5,434 nucleotides of DNA, from positions 1 through 5,434 of the forward strand of contig ONXP01000027.1 in the NCBI GenBank assembly GCA_900321865.1, in the 5' to 3' direction. This stretch comes from an uncultured Elusimicrobia bacterium (lineage in GTDB: Bacteria > RUG730). Below are positions 1 through 5,434 of this stretch, one piece after another (within the stretch, counting starts at the first letter, position 1; every line of letters starts with the position of its first letter). The position numbers and the translations under genes are program-made. The notes beneath the pieces were generated by a model. It saw only the letters and a list, made by a program, of their open reading frames with translations. It searched no databases and was not told where the DNA came from.

Positions 1-686
1 CTATTATGATGCCATATAATCCTAAATATTATTTAGATCATATGGAGGCTTTGGGTTTAAAAAAGGTGAAAGATTTATTTGCATATCTTTTGGATTATAA
101 AAAAGTTGAAATAGAAAAATTAATTAGATTAAAAGAAAAACTTGCTAAAAAATTTTTAGAAAGGAAAACGGTTATTAGAACGATAAATTTAAAAAAGCTG
201 GACGAAGAAATTTCTTTTGCTTTGGATGTTTATAATAATGCTTGGGAAAAAAATTGGGGATTTGTGCCATGGACCAGGGAGGAATTTTTTAGTATAGCAA
301 AGGATATAAAAATGCTAGCTGATCCTAGGTTGGTTTTATTTTTAGAAGTGGATAAAAAACCTGCTGGTATGATGATAGTTATTCCTGATTATAATCAAGT
401 TTTGAATAAGCTTAATGGAAAATTGAACATTTTTAAATTTTTTTGGTATAAAAGAAAAATTAATAAAGCAAGGCTGATGATTTTGGGAGTAAAAAAAGAA
501 TTTCGTAAACAAGGCTTTGAGACACTTTTATATTTGCAAGGTGTTATAAATGCGAAAGAAACGAATATAAAATTTTTTGAATTTTCTTGGATTTTAGAGG
601 ATAATATTTTAACCCAGAGAGCTGCCGAAATGATGGGAGGAAAGCTTTATAGAAAATATAGAGTTTACGGAAAAAATTTATGTTAA
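1..686 (+). CDS. GNAT-fold acyltransferase-like protein (YghO-like family), 5'-truncated
   Basis: The frame is open to the left edge (codon Ile at 3-5 before the Met-Met at 6-11), so the ATG at position 6 is probably internal and the real start lies upstream. The visible 226 residues (numbered from that Met) begin with MMPYNPKYY and a GLKKVKDLFAY stretch. As I recall, these sit near the middle of a family of about 370-390 residues, followed by a GNAT domain. GNAT-like parts are YNNAWEKNWGFVPWT (76-90), a strand LVLFLEVDKKPAGMMIVIPD (109-128), a degenerate acyl-CoA-binding loop GVKKEFRKQGFE (161-172) and SWILEDN (194-200) near the C-terminus. The TAA stop overlaps the next gene's ATG by 7 bp, suggesting translational coupling to an LpxL-type acyltransferase. 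The family is usually annotated simply as N-acetyltransferase. A lipid N-acylation role, as in bacterial ceramide synthase, is possible but is inference from memory. The acyl substrate cannot be read from the sequence. Confidence 0.8.
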   Translation, partial: IMMPYNPKYYLDHMEALGLKKVKDLFAYLLDYKKVEIEKLIRLKEKLAKKFLERKTVIRTINLKKLDEEISFALDVYNNAWEKNWGFVPWTREEFFSIAKDIKMLADPRLVLFLEVDKKPAGMMIVIPDYNQVLNKLNGKLNIFKFFWYKRKINKARLMILGVKKEFRKQGFETLLYLQGVINAKETNIKFFEFSWILEDNILTQRAAEMMGGKLYRKYRVYGKNLC

Positions 687-1588
687 ATATGAATATAATT
701 GTTAAAAATTTAAAGAATTTAATGCACTATTTTTTGTATATTTTGGTTAAAATCTTAATATTTTTGGTAAAATTTATTCCTTATGATTTGGCTGTAAATT
801 TGGGTGGATTTTTAGGATTTTTGTATTTTAAAATTTCTAAAGATAAAAAGGATGTTATTAATAATTTAAAAATTGCTTTTCCGAATAAAAATTTTGGCGA
901 GATTTTAAGAATAAAAAAGGATTTTTCTATTCATATTGGAAAAACTTTTATAGAAGCTTTAAAACTTTTAAATAAACAATTTGATTTTGACGAGCGGTGT
1001 AAAATAATAGGCAAAGAAAAATTTATAGAAGCTTTAAAATTAAAAAAAGGAGTTTTGCTTTTGACAGGGCATCTTGGAAATTGGGAAATTTTGGCGGCAT
1101 TTGTTGCAAATCTAAAAATTTCTTCTCTAAATGTCGTTGCAAAAAAGGTTTATTTTGATAAATTTAACGATTTACTTGTAAATATTAGAAAGGTCAATAA
1201 TGTCAATACTTTACTTCGTAGTTTGTCGACCAAGGAAATGATCAAAACTCTTAAAAACAATGAATTTTTAGGAATTTTAATAGATCAAGATACAAATGTA
1301 AAAAGTGTTTTTGTTGATTTTTTTGGGAAAAGATGTAAAACTCCAACTGGTCTTACTACACTTGCTATGCATTACAAATCTCCAGTTTTGCCGATATTTA
1401 TATCTAGAATTGAAAAAAATAAACATATCATAACTGTTTTAGACCCTTTAGATTTAAATTTTTCAGATGATAAAGAAAAAGATATTTTGGAAAATACTAA
1501 AAAGTTTAATAAAGTTATAGAAGCTCAAATTAAATCTTGTCCAGCTCAATGGGTTTGGATGCATAAAAGATGGAAACACCAAAGTTAA
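680..1588 (+). CDS. LpxL/HtrB/MsbB-family lysophospholipid (lipid A late) acyltransferase
   Basis: The 302-residue protein matches the usual length (about 290-310) of this inner-membrane family, which transfers a second acyl chain from acyl-ACP or acyl-CoA to a lipid A precursor or related glycolipid. Visible features are a hydrophobic N-terminal anchor (about residues 15-50), the catalytic HX4E motif in TGHLGNWE (His131, Glu136), IDQD at 201-204, FFGKRCKTPTGLTTLA (about 214-229) and the terminal AQWVWMHKRWK block (289-299), all hallmark positions. The ATG at 680 overlaps the preceding stop (ATGTTAA) with a weak ACGGAA ribosome site about 8 bases upstream. An in-frame ATG at 689 is an alternative start. 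Coupling to the GNAT-like gene suggests both modify envelope lipids. The family includes members acting on other lipids, so whether this is LpxL, LpxM or another acyltransferase cannot be decided here. No convincing terminator follows. Confidence 0.92.
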   Translation: MLNMNIIVKNLKNLMHYFLYILVKILIFLVKFIPYDLAVNLGGFLGFLYFKISKDKKDVINNLKIAFPNKNFGEILRIKKDFSIHIGKTFIEALKLLNKQFDFDERCKIIGKEKFIEALKLKKGVLLLTGHLGNWEILAAFVANLKISSLNVVAKKVYFDKFNDLLVNIRKVNNVNTLLRSLSTKEMIKTLKNNEFLGILIDQDTNVKSVFVDFFGKRCKTPTGLTTLAMHYKSPVLPIFISRIEKNKHIITVLDPLDLNFSDDKEKDILENTKKFNKVIEAQIKSCPAQWVWMHKRWKHQS

Positions 1589-1703
1589 GACTTTTATATT
1601 ATAAAAATTTAAATTTTAAAAAGTTAGCTTTGTTATTCCAAGTTTGAAAGGATTTAAACGATGTAAAGTATGATTTTATAGTTCTAGGCATTTTATTATT
1701 CTA
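1589..1703. other. AT-rich spacer without recognisable gene
   Basis: This spacer lies between the acyltransferase stop and the transposase-like relic on the opposite strand. It holds an AT-only inverted repeat at 1592-1606 (TTTTAT / ATAAAA around ATT) with no real T-run, too weak to call a terminator. The minus strand could hold the last decayed residues of the transposase, but no frame stays open long enough to support that. Confidence 0.5.
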
Positions 1704-1906
1704 TTAAAAGCATCTTTTATTAAAATTTTTTTGTTTTACTAGACCAAATTTCCCAGCTAACAAATTATATTCAATTTGAGTTTTAAATTCTTTTGCTTGA
1801 GCTTTATTTGGCGAGATTGCTATAGTAATTCTTTTATTTTTTCTGTCCACGAATAGTAACTAAACTTTCCCTCTTTTTTGTAAAGTTGCCATTTTTTTTG
1901 TCGCAT
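1704..1906 (-). pseudogene. Decayed IS5-type transposase C-terminal remnant
   Basis: Reading the minus strand from 1859 down to a TAA at 1704-1706 gives 51 residues containing LLFVDRKNKRITIAISPNKA and then QIEYNLLAGKFGLVKQK. From memory this resembles the end of IS5-type DDE transposases, where a LGRP..K stretch is followed by about a dozen charged residues and then (R)N.(I/V)EGKFG.GK..YGL. The Glu before GKFG, the third catalytic DDE residue in that family, is Ala here (LLAGKFG). A TAG at 1860-1862 interrupts the same frame. A second minus-strand frame, from an ATG at 1906 through RQKKWQLYKKEGKFSYYSW to a stop near 1818, is open across the TAG, so a frameshift is likely. The YGL and T..W regions expected downstream are not recognisable. 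I see no flanking inverted repeats or target duplications. It is probably a non-functional leftover; a chance AT-rich open stretch is the alternative. Confidence 0.42.
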
Positions 1907-1999
1907 TTTTGCAGCAACTGTTAGAATTTTTGAAAAAATAAAAATCTAACACACGAGTAAAAATAAAAAAAATGTTGAGAATTTTTATACAAAAATTTT

Positions 2000-2022
2000 A
2001 AAAAATTTTCTCGAGGAGAAAA
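2000..2022 (-). terminator. Rho-independent terminator of the tRNA-Asn transcript
   Basis: On the minus strand TTTTCTC pairs perfectly with GAGAAAA around a CTC loop (2022 down to 2006), followed at once by six T residues (2005-2000). It lies 28 bases past the tRNA 3' end, in the right orientation to end that transcript. The stem has only two G-C pairs, so its strength is uncertain. On the plus strand the hairpin is followed by A residues, so it would not terminate transcripts from the left block. Confidence 0.6.
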
Positions 2023-2049
2023 AATAAAATCACAAGGAAAAAGAGAAAA

Positions 2050-2121
2050 CTCCCCGAGCTGGACTCGAACCAGCAACCCTTCGGTTAACAGCCGAATGCT
2101 CTACCATTGAGCTATCAGGGA
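2050..2121 (-). tRNA. tRNA-Asn (anticodon GUU)
   Basis: The 72-nt minus-strand cloverleaf is complete. The acceptor stem is TCCCTGA with TCGGGGA (one G-U pair) and discriminator G. The D-arm is GCTC AATGGTA GAGC, the anticodon stem TTCGG/CCGAA encloses loop CTGTTAA with anticodon GTT, the variable region is 5 nt, and the T-arm is GCTGG TTCGAGT CCAGC. The anticodon reads both Asn codons, AAT and AAC. CCA is not encoded (TTTTC follows the discriminator), so the cell must add it with a CCA nucleotidyltransferase. The gene stands alone on the opposite strand from all neighbouring protein genes, with its own promoter and terminator. Confidence 0.97.
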
Positions 2122-2141
2122 ATATTAAATTGATATTTGAT

Positions 2142-2169
2142 ATATTAGTCAATTATTTTTTAAAGTCAA
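2142..2169 (-). promoter_or_regulatory. Sigma70-type promoter for tRNA-Asn
   Basis: The minus strand has a -35 TTGACT (2169-2164), a 16-bp spacer and a -10 TAATAT (2147-2142), ending 20 bases before the tRNA 5' end, which leaves a short leader for RNase P to remove. A second TTGACT at 2152-2147 repeats the -35 17 bp downstream and overlaps the -10; it lacks an obvious -10 of its own. Confidence 0.65.
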
Positions 2170-2225
2170 GTTTTTTATAAATTTGAATTTGTATAAAAAT
2201 ATTAATTTTTTAAAGTTTTTAAAAA

Positions 2226-2253
2226 TTGAAAAATTAAAAAAATCTATTATCAT
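2226..2253 (+). promoter_or_regulatory. Possible promoter for the alr-hemW-thioredoxin operon
   Basis: TTGAAA (2226-2231), a 16-bp spacer and TATCAT (2248-2253) lie about 43 bp upstream of the alanine racemase ATG. TATTAT at 2245-2250 is an overlapping alternative -10. The surrounding DNA is so AT-rich that -10-like boxes are common, so this is only the best candidate seen. Confidence 0.35.
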
Positions 2254-2285
2254 AAATATTAGTTTCTAAAATTTATAAATTTTAT

Positions 2286-2291
2286 TGAGGA
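2286..2291 (+). promoter_or_regulatory. Shine-Dalgarno site of alr
   Basis: TGAGGA sits 4 bases before the ATG at 2296 and fixes that start. It follows directly after an 18-bp AT-only palindrome at 2267-2284. Confidence 0.75.
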
Positions 2292-2295
2292 AAAA

Positions 2296-3390
2296 ATGGA
2301 TTTAATTCGTCCTACATATTTGGAGATAGATATAAAAAAATTACTTGATAATTATAGAGTTTTTAAAAAAATTATGGGAGAAAATATCGAAATTTTATCC
2401 GTCATAAAAGCTAATGCTTATGGCCATGGTATGGTGGAAATAGCTAAAGCCCTGGAAAATGAAGGCGGAAAGTTTTTTGGTGTTGCAACTATCGAGGAAG
2501 GAATTTTTTTAAGAGAAAGCGGAATAAAATCAAAAATTCTTATTTTGGGGAGTTTATATCCTTTTTTGTCTTTTGAATATATTTATAAATATGATCTTTT
2601 GCCAAATATTTCTAGTTTTAATATGGCGGAAAAATTGAATGAATTTTGTATTAAAAAAAATATTATCTTAGATATTCATATAAAAATAGATACTGGAATG
2701 TCTAGAATAGGAATAAATATTAATTCTAGTTTTGGTGAAGTAATGAAAATTTCAAAACTTTCTAATTTAAAAATTACCGGAATTTTTAGTCATATAGCTA
2801 AAAATGATGATGATGCTTTTACGAATAATCAAATTTTGACTTTTAATAATTTAAAAAATCAATTGTCAAATTTAAATATAAAATATTTTCATATTGCTAA
2901 TACTAGAACTGCTTTGGAAAAAAAAGAAGCTAGGTTTAATATGGTTCGTATCGGAATAGGTTTATATGGGTTAATAGATGAAAAAGGTCTTGAGCCAATT
3001 TTATCTCTAAAAACAAAAATAGTTTTTTTAAAAAAAGTAAAAAAAGGCACACCTATTAGTTATGATGGAACTTTTATTACACCTTGTGATTCTCTTATTG
3101 CAACCATTCCTATAGGTTATGCGGATGGATATTCTAGACTTTTGTCAAATCAGGCTTTTTGTTTGATAAAAGGGAAAAAAGTTAGACAAGTGGGAAAAAT
3201 TTGTATGGATATGTGTATGCTGGATGTCACAGATGTCTATGATGTAAAGGTTGGAGATGAAGTAATTTTAATTGGAAAGTCAGGAAATTTAGGAATTACA
3301 GCTAAAGATTTAGCAGACAAAACTTTTACGATAAATTATGAAATAGTTTCTTCTTTTACCTCTAGAATTCCTAGGATTTATAAATATTAA
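2296..3390 (+). CDS. alr: Alanine racemase
   Basis: This PLP-dependent enzyme interconverts L- and D-alanine, supplying D-alanine for peptidoglycan, so the organism likely has a cell wall. The 364-residue length is typical of the family. The N-terminal barrel carries the PLP lysine in SVIKANAYGHG (Lys38), GMSRIG (134-139, conserved Arg137), FSHIA with His166, HIANTRTAL (199-207, in place of the usual HxANSxxxL) and VRIGIGLYG (217-225). The C-terminal domain has the opposite-face catalytic tyrosine in ISYDGTF (Tyr256), then IGYADGY (273-279), ICMDMCMLDVT (302-312) and the closing INYEIVSS...RIPRIY. All catalytic positions look intact. A good Shine-Dalgarno supports the start. The next gene begins 4 bp after the stop. 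Some family members act on serine or other amino acids, but alanine is the default reading. Confidence 0.96.
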   Translation: MDLIRPTYLEIDIKKLLDNYRVFKKIMGENIEILSVIKANAYGHGMVEIAKALENEGGKFFGVATIEEGIFLRESGIKSKILILGSLYPFLSFEYIYKYDLLPNISSFNMAEKLNEFCIKKNIILDIHIKIDTGMSRIGININSSFGEVMKISKLSNLKITGIFSHIAKNDDDAFTNNQILTFNNLKNQLSNLNIKYFHIANTRTALEKKEARFNMVRIGIGLYGLIDEKGLEPILSLKTKIVFLKKVKKGTPISYDGTFITPCDSLIATIPIGYADGYSRLLSNQAFCLIKGKKVRQVGKICMDMCMLDVTDVYDVKVGDEVILIGKSGNLGITAKDLADKTFTINYEIVSSFTSRIPRIYKY

Positions 3391-3394
3391 TTTT

Positions 3395-4555
3395 ATGTCA
3401 AAAAGTTTATATATTCATATTCCTTTTTGTAAATCTAAGTGCATATACTGCGATTTTTTGTCATTTTCTAATAAAAAAAATTTGATAAATGAATATATCA
3501 ATTATTTAGATAAAGAAATGAAAAATTTTCCAAATGAAGACATAGAAACTATATTTATAGGTGGAGGAACTCCTAGTATTTTAAATTTAAATGAAATAAA
3601 AAATTTTTTAAAAATTATAAAACTAAATTTTAATTTAACTAATTTAAAAGAGTTCACTTTTGAGGCAAATCCAGATTCTTTAACAGAGGAAAAAATAGAT
3701 TTTTTAGTGAGTAATGATTTTGTTAAAGTAAATAGGTTTAGTCTTGGAATTCAATCTTTTGACGATGAAGTTTTAAAAATAATTGGGAGACATTATTCTT
3801 TTGAAAAAGCAGAAGAAATTATAAATTTTATTTTATTGCATAAAAATATTAAAATAAATACTGATTTTATTTTAGGATTTCCTTTTGAAAAAAAATCTAT
3901 AGAAAAAAGAGCAAAGTTTTTAGAAAAATTTATAAAAAATTATAAAATTAATCATATTTCTTTATATATGCTTACTATTACTAGTGGCACTCCTATCTAT
4001 GATATGATTGAAACAAAAAAAATTTTATCTTTAGATGATGAAAAACTTTTAGAGGAATACGAGACATTTTCTGAAATTTTAATAAAAAATAATTATATTC
4101 ATTATGAAATTTCAAATTTTGCATATGGAGAAAAAAATAAATGTTTGCATAATTTGGCATATTGGGAGCATAAAAATTATTTAGGCATAGGATTAGGTGC
4201 TAGCAGTTATGATAAAGGGAAAAGGTGGAAGAATCCTAGTAGTTTTGAAAAATTTTTTGAAATGTTAGATCAAAAAAATTTTAATTTTAGAGAAATTGAA
4301 GTTTTAAGTATCAATCAAATTTTTTACGAAAAAATATTTTTAGGTTTTAGAATTTTAGATAAGGGAATAAATTTAAAAGAGATTGAAGCTTTTTTTGTAG
4401 AAAATAATTTTAGAGCTGATTTTAATTTATTTTTAAAAAAGATTGATAATTTTTGTAAAATTAAACTTTTGTTAAAAAATGAAAATAAAATTTTTTTGAC
4501 TAAAAATGGAATATTTTTATCTGATTATATAATCAGAGATTTAATTGATATATAA
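3395..4555 (+). CDS. hemW: Radical SAM heme chaperone HemW (HemN-like protein)
   Basis: The 386-residue protein begins SLYIHIPFC with the radical-SAM cysteines as C-x3-C-x2-C (Cys12, Cys16, Cys19) followed by DF. The next cysteine found in true oxygen-independent coproporphyrinogen III oxidase HemN is Phe21 here, so HemW, a heme-binding chaperone that inserts heme into respiratory proteins, is the better name. Other markers are IFIGGGTPSIL (54-63, SAM binding), SLGIQSFDDEVLKIIGRHYS, the SLYMLTI...GTPIY segment, and HNLAYWEHKNYLGIGLGASSYD near the HemN C-terminal domain. No Shine-Dalgarno precedes the ATG; the gene starts 4 bp after alr, so it is probably translated by coupling. Such genes are often misannotated as coproporphyrinogen oxidase. 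No other heme-biosynthesis gene is visible, so its client protein is unknown. Confidence 0.94.
   Translation: MSKSLYIHIPFCKSKCIYCDFLSFSNKKNLINEYINYLDKEMKNFPNEDIETIFIGGGTPSILNLNEIKNFLKIIKLNFNLTNLKEFTFEANPDSLTEEKIDFLVSNDFVKVNRFSLGIQSFDDEVLKIIGRHYSFEKAEEIINFILLHKNIKINTDFILGFPFEKKSIEKRAKFLEKFIKNYKINHISLYMLTITSGTPIYDMIETKKILSLDDEKLLEEYETFSEILIKNNYIHYEISNFAYGEKNKCLHNLAYWEHKNYLGIGLGASSYDKGKRWKNPSSFEKFFEMLDQKNFNFREIEVLSINQIFYEKIFLGFRILDKGINLKEIEAFFVENNFRADFNLFLKKIDNFCKIKLLLKNENKIFLTKNGIFLSDYIIRDLIDI
4520..4537. repeat. 18-bp perfect palindrome near the 3' end of hemW
   Basis: TCTGATTAT followed directly by its reverse complement ATAATCAGA forms an uninterrupted palindrome inside the last codons of hemW, about 30 bp before the thioredoxin start. 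It contains four G-C pairs, so it is less trivial than the AT-only palindromes nearby. It could be a dimeric-regulator site or chance; no function can be assigned. Confidence 0.35.
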
Positions 4556-4559
4556 GGAG
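4554..4559 (+). promoter_or_regulatory. Shine-Dalgarno site of the thioredoxin gene
   Basis: AAGGAG overlaps the hemW TAA stop and sits 8 bases before the ATG at 4568. It is the strongest ribosome site in the operon and fixes this start. Confidence 0.8.
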
Positions 4560-4567
4560 TTTTTAAA

Positions 4568-5341
4568 ATGCCGGTCAATAAACTATTGAAAAGGTTTATT
4601 ATTGTTTTTATCGTAATTATGGTTTTGTATATTATTTTTAAAATTTTTCTAGGATTTGTGATAAATAAAAGTAGAAAAGCAGTCGAAAAATTTATGCAAG
4701 AAGCTAGTCAAAAAGTTTTAGCAGAAAATAAAGATAAAAATATTTTAGGATTAAAGCATTTAGAAGATTCTGATGTTCTTGATCCTGACAAAAAACTAGA
4801 ATTGAAAAATCTTGAAAAAGATCTAGATAAACTTTCAGATATAGCAAAAATGTTGGGTATAAAAGAAGACGAAATAAAAGAAGTATTGAACAATGTTAAT
4901 ACTTCCAATATTGAAAATCATCTAAAAAAAGTTTTAGGAGATGCTCCTAATATATTGGGAGAAGATATTTATGGGGAAGAGTTTGATTTGTCAAAATTTG
5001 TTGGAAATGTTATAATACTCGATTTTTTCGCTACTTGGTGTCCTCCTTGTATGAAAGAAATTCCTAGTTTTGTAAATTTATTGAATAAATATCAAGATAA
5101 AGGTTTGCAAATTGTCGGAGTATCATTTGATGAAAATAAAGAAATTGTGAAAAATTTTAAAAATAGAAAAGGAATTCCGTATCCTATGATTATGGCAAAT
5201 GAAAAAATTATAAAAGATTATAATCTAGGGAATGCTATTCCAGAGACATTTATAATTAATAAAGATGGAAATATAGTCAAAAGATATGTCGGTTTTCAAG
5301 ATGAATCAGTCTTTGAAAATGATATTAAGAATTTTATTTAA
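4568..5341 (+). CDS. Membrane-anchored TlpA/ResA-like thioredoxin family protein
   Basis: The 257-residue protein has a hydrophobic anchor (about residues 10-31) after a positively charged start (Lys5, Lys8, Arg9). A highly charged, probably helical linker follows (about 34-125, many Lys/Glu/Asp, e.g. LKNLEKDLDKL), then a thioredoxin domain (about 126-257). The redox motif is ATWCPPC (155-161), followed by MKEIPSF, GVSFDEN (184-190) and the cis-proline loop AIPETF (Pro225). WCPPC with KEIP is typical of TlpA, ResA and CcmG-like proteins, which reduce disulfides outside the cytoplasm, for instance during cytochrome c maturation. The anchor lacks a clear cleavage site, so the domain is probably tethered on the periplasmic side (inference). 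The linker is long compared with ResA-type proteins of about 180 residues. Its place 12 bp after hemW suggests a shared respiratory or heme-protein role, not proven. No other cytochrome maturation gene is in view. Confidence 0.92.
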   Translation: MPVNKLLKRFIIVFIVIMVLYIIFKIFLGFVINKSRKAVEKFMQEASQKVLAENKDKNILGLKHLEDSDVLDPDKKLELKNLEKDLDKLSDIAKMLGIKEDEIKEVLNNVNTSNIENHLKKVLGDAPNILGEDIYGEEFDLSKFVGNVIILDFFATWCPPCMKEIPSFVNLLNKYQDKGLQIVGVSFDENKEIVKNFKNRKGIPYPMIMANEKIIKDYNLGNAIPETFIINKDGNIVKRYVGFQDESVFENDIKNFI

Positions 5342-5351
5342 TAAAATTCTT
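5327..5351. repeat. 11-bp-arm inverted repeat spanning the thioredoxin stop codon
   Basis: AAGAATTTTAT (5327-5337) pairs perfectly with ATAAAATTCTT (5341-5351) around TTA. The repeat covers the TAA stop at 5339-5341 and its right arm enters the TTGACA box at 5350-5355. No T-run follows, so it is not a standard rho-independent terminator. It could stabilise the 3' end of the operon mRNA or be an operator for the next promoter. Confidence 0.5.
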
Positions 5352-5378
5352 GACATAAAAGATTAAAAAAAGTAATTT
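5350..5378 (+). promoter_or_regulatory. Candidate sigma70 promoter for the gene starting at 5426
   Basis: A consensus -35 TTGACA (5350-5355) stands 17 bp before TAATTT (5373-5378), a modest -10. A perfect TATAAT lies further on at 5387-5392 but 31 bp from the TTGACA, and its own -35 region is poor. Either could start a short leader to the ATG at 5426. Confidence 0.5.
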
Positions 5379-5412
5379 CTAAAAAATATAATTTGGAAAT
5401 TAATTTAGATTT

Positions 5413-5419
5413 GGAGAGG
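5413..5419 (+). promoter_or_regulatory. Shine-Dalgarno site of the right-edge gene
   Basis: GGAGAGG lies 6 bases before the ATG at 5426, good spacing and purine content for a ribosome site. Confidence 0.65.
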
Positions 5420-5425
5420 ATTATA

Positions 5426-5434
5426 ATGCGTAAA
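5426..5434 (+). CDS. Start of a gene continuing past the right edge
   Basis: Only Met-Arg-Lys is visible, after a strong Shine-Dalgarno and a candidate promoter. The same frame stays open upstream to a TGA at 5351-5353, but there is no ATG in that stretch, so 5426 is the favoured start. The product cannot be named. Confidence 0.55.

Noticed and set aside
1592-1606. Possible terminator after the LpxL-type gene
   Set aside because: The stem is six A-T pairs only, with no proper T-run; such repeats are expected in this composition.
1818-1906. Small minus-strand gene from the ATG at 1906
   Set aside because: It is under 30 residues with no clear Shine-Dalgarno; it is better explained as part of the decayed transposase or chance.
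1930-2030. Repeated A-rich tracts resembling direct repeats (AAAATAAAA-like)
   Set aside because: Low-complexity AT sequence without a regular unit or spacing; not a CRISPR array or tandem repeat.
4708-4908. 66-residue open frame on the minus strand within the thioredoxin gene
   Set aside because: It is a shadow of the charged linker coding region: Ser/Phe-rich composition, no ribosome site and no recognisable family.
5354-5425. N-terminal extension of the right-edge gene in the same frame
   Set aside because: The frame is open but has no ATG and it overlaps the candidate promoter and Shine-Dalgarno; the ATG at 5426 is better supported.

Overview
The window is very AT-rich (G+C roughly a quarter, judged by eye), with A/T-ending codons throughout. 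All five recognisable protein genes end in TAA, and every tryptophan I looked at is TGG, so nothing suggests TGA recoding. An LpxL/HtrB-type late acyltransferase points to a diderm (Gram-negative-type) bacterium. The low G+C, short intergenic gaps and a decayed transposase relic fit a host-associated or genome-reduced lineage. The phylum cannot be fixed from this sequence.

Left block (1-1588, + strand): the 3' part of a GNAT-fold acyltransferase-like gene, whose start lies left of the window, overlaps by 7 bp a complete LpxL/HtrB-family acyltransferase gene. The overlap suggests co-translation and a shared role in lipid or envelope acylation. From memory of the family, the first gene resembles YghO-like proteins, a group I believe is related to bacterial ceramide synthase; this is inference.

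Middle block (1589-2295): no intact protein gene. On the minus strand it carries a complete tRNA-Asn(GUU) unit: a promoter at 2142-2169, the tRNA at 2050-2121, and a hairpin plus T-run terminator at 2000-2022. Further along the same strand (about 1704-1906) is a broken coding stretch resembling the C-terminal end of an IS5-type DDE transposase, with stops, a likely frameshift and a probable loss of the catalytic Glu. The rest of this block is AT-rich spacer.

Right block (2296-5341, + strand): a tight three-gene run of alanine racemase (D-alanine for peptidoglycan), the HemW radical-SAM heme chaperone, and a membrane-anchored TlpA/ResA-like thioredoxin. The gaps are 4 and 12 bp, so one operon is likely. 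HemW and the thioredoxin could both serve respiratory or cytochrome functions (inference). An 11-bp-arm inverted repeat spans the thioredoxin stop codon and runs into a TTGACA promoter element. A good Shine-Dalgarno and ATG at 5426 begin the next gene, of which only three codons are visible.

I see no clearly new defence, mobile or regulatory system. The points most worth a second look are the possible ceramide/sphingolipid link of the truncated left gene, the transposase relic, and the perfect palindromes near the ends of hemW and the thioredoxin gene.
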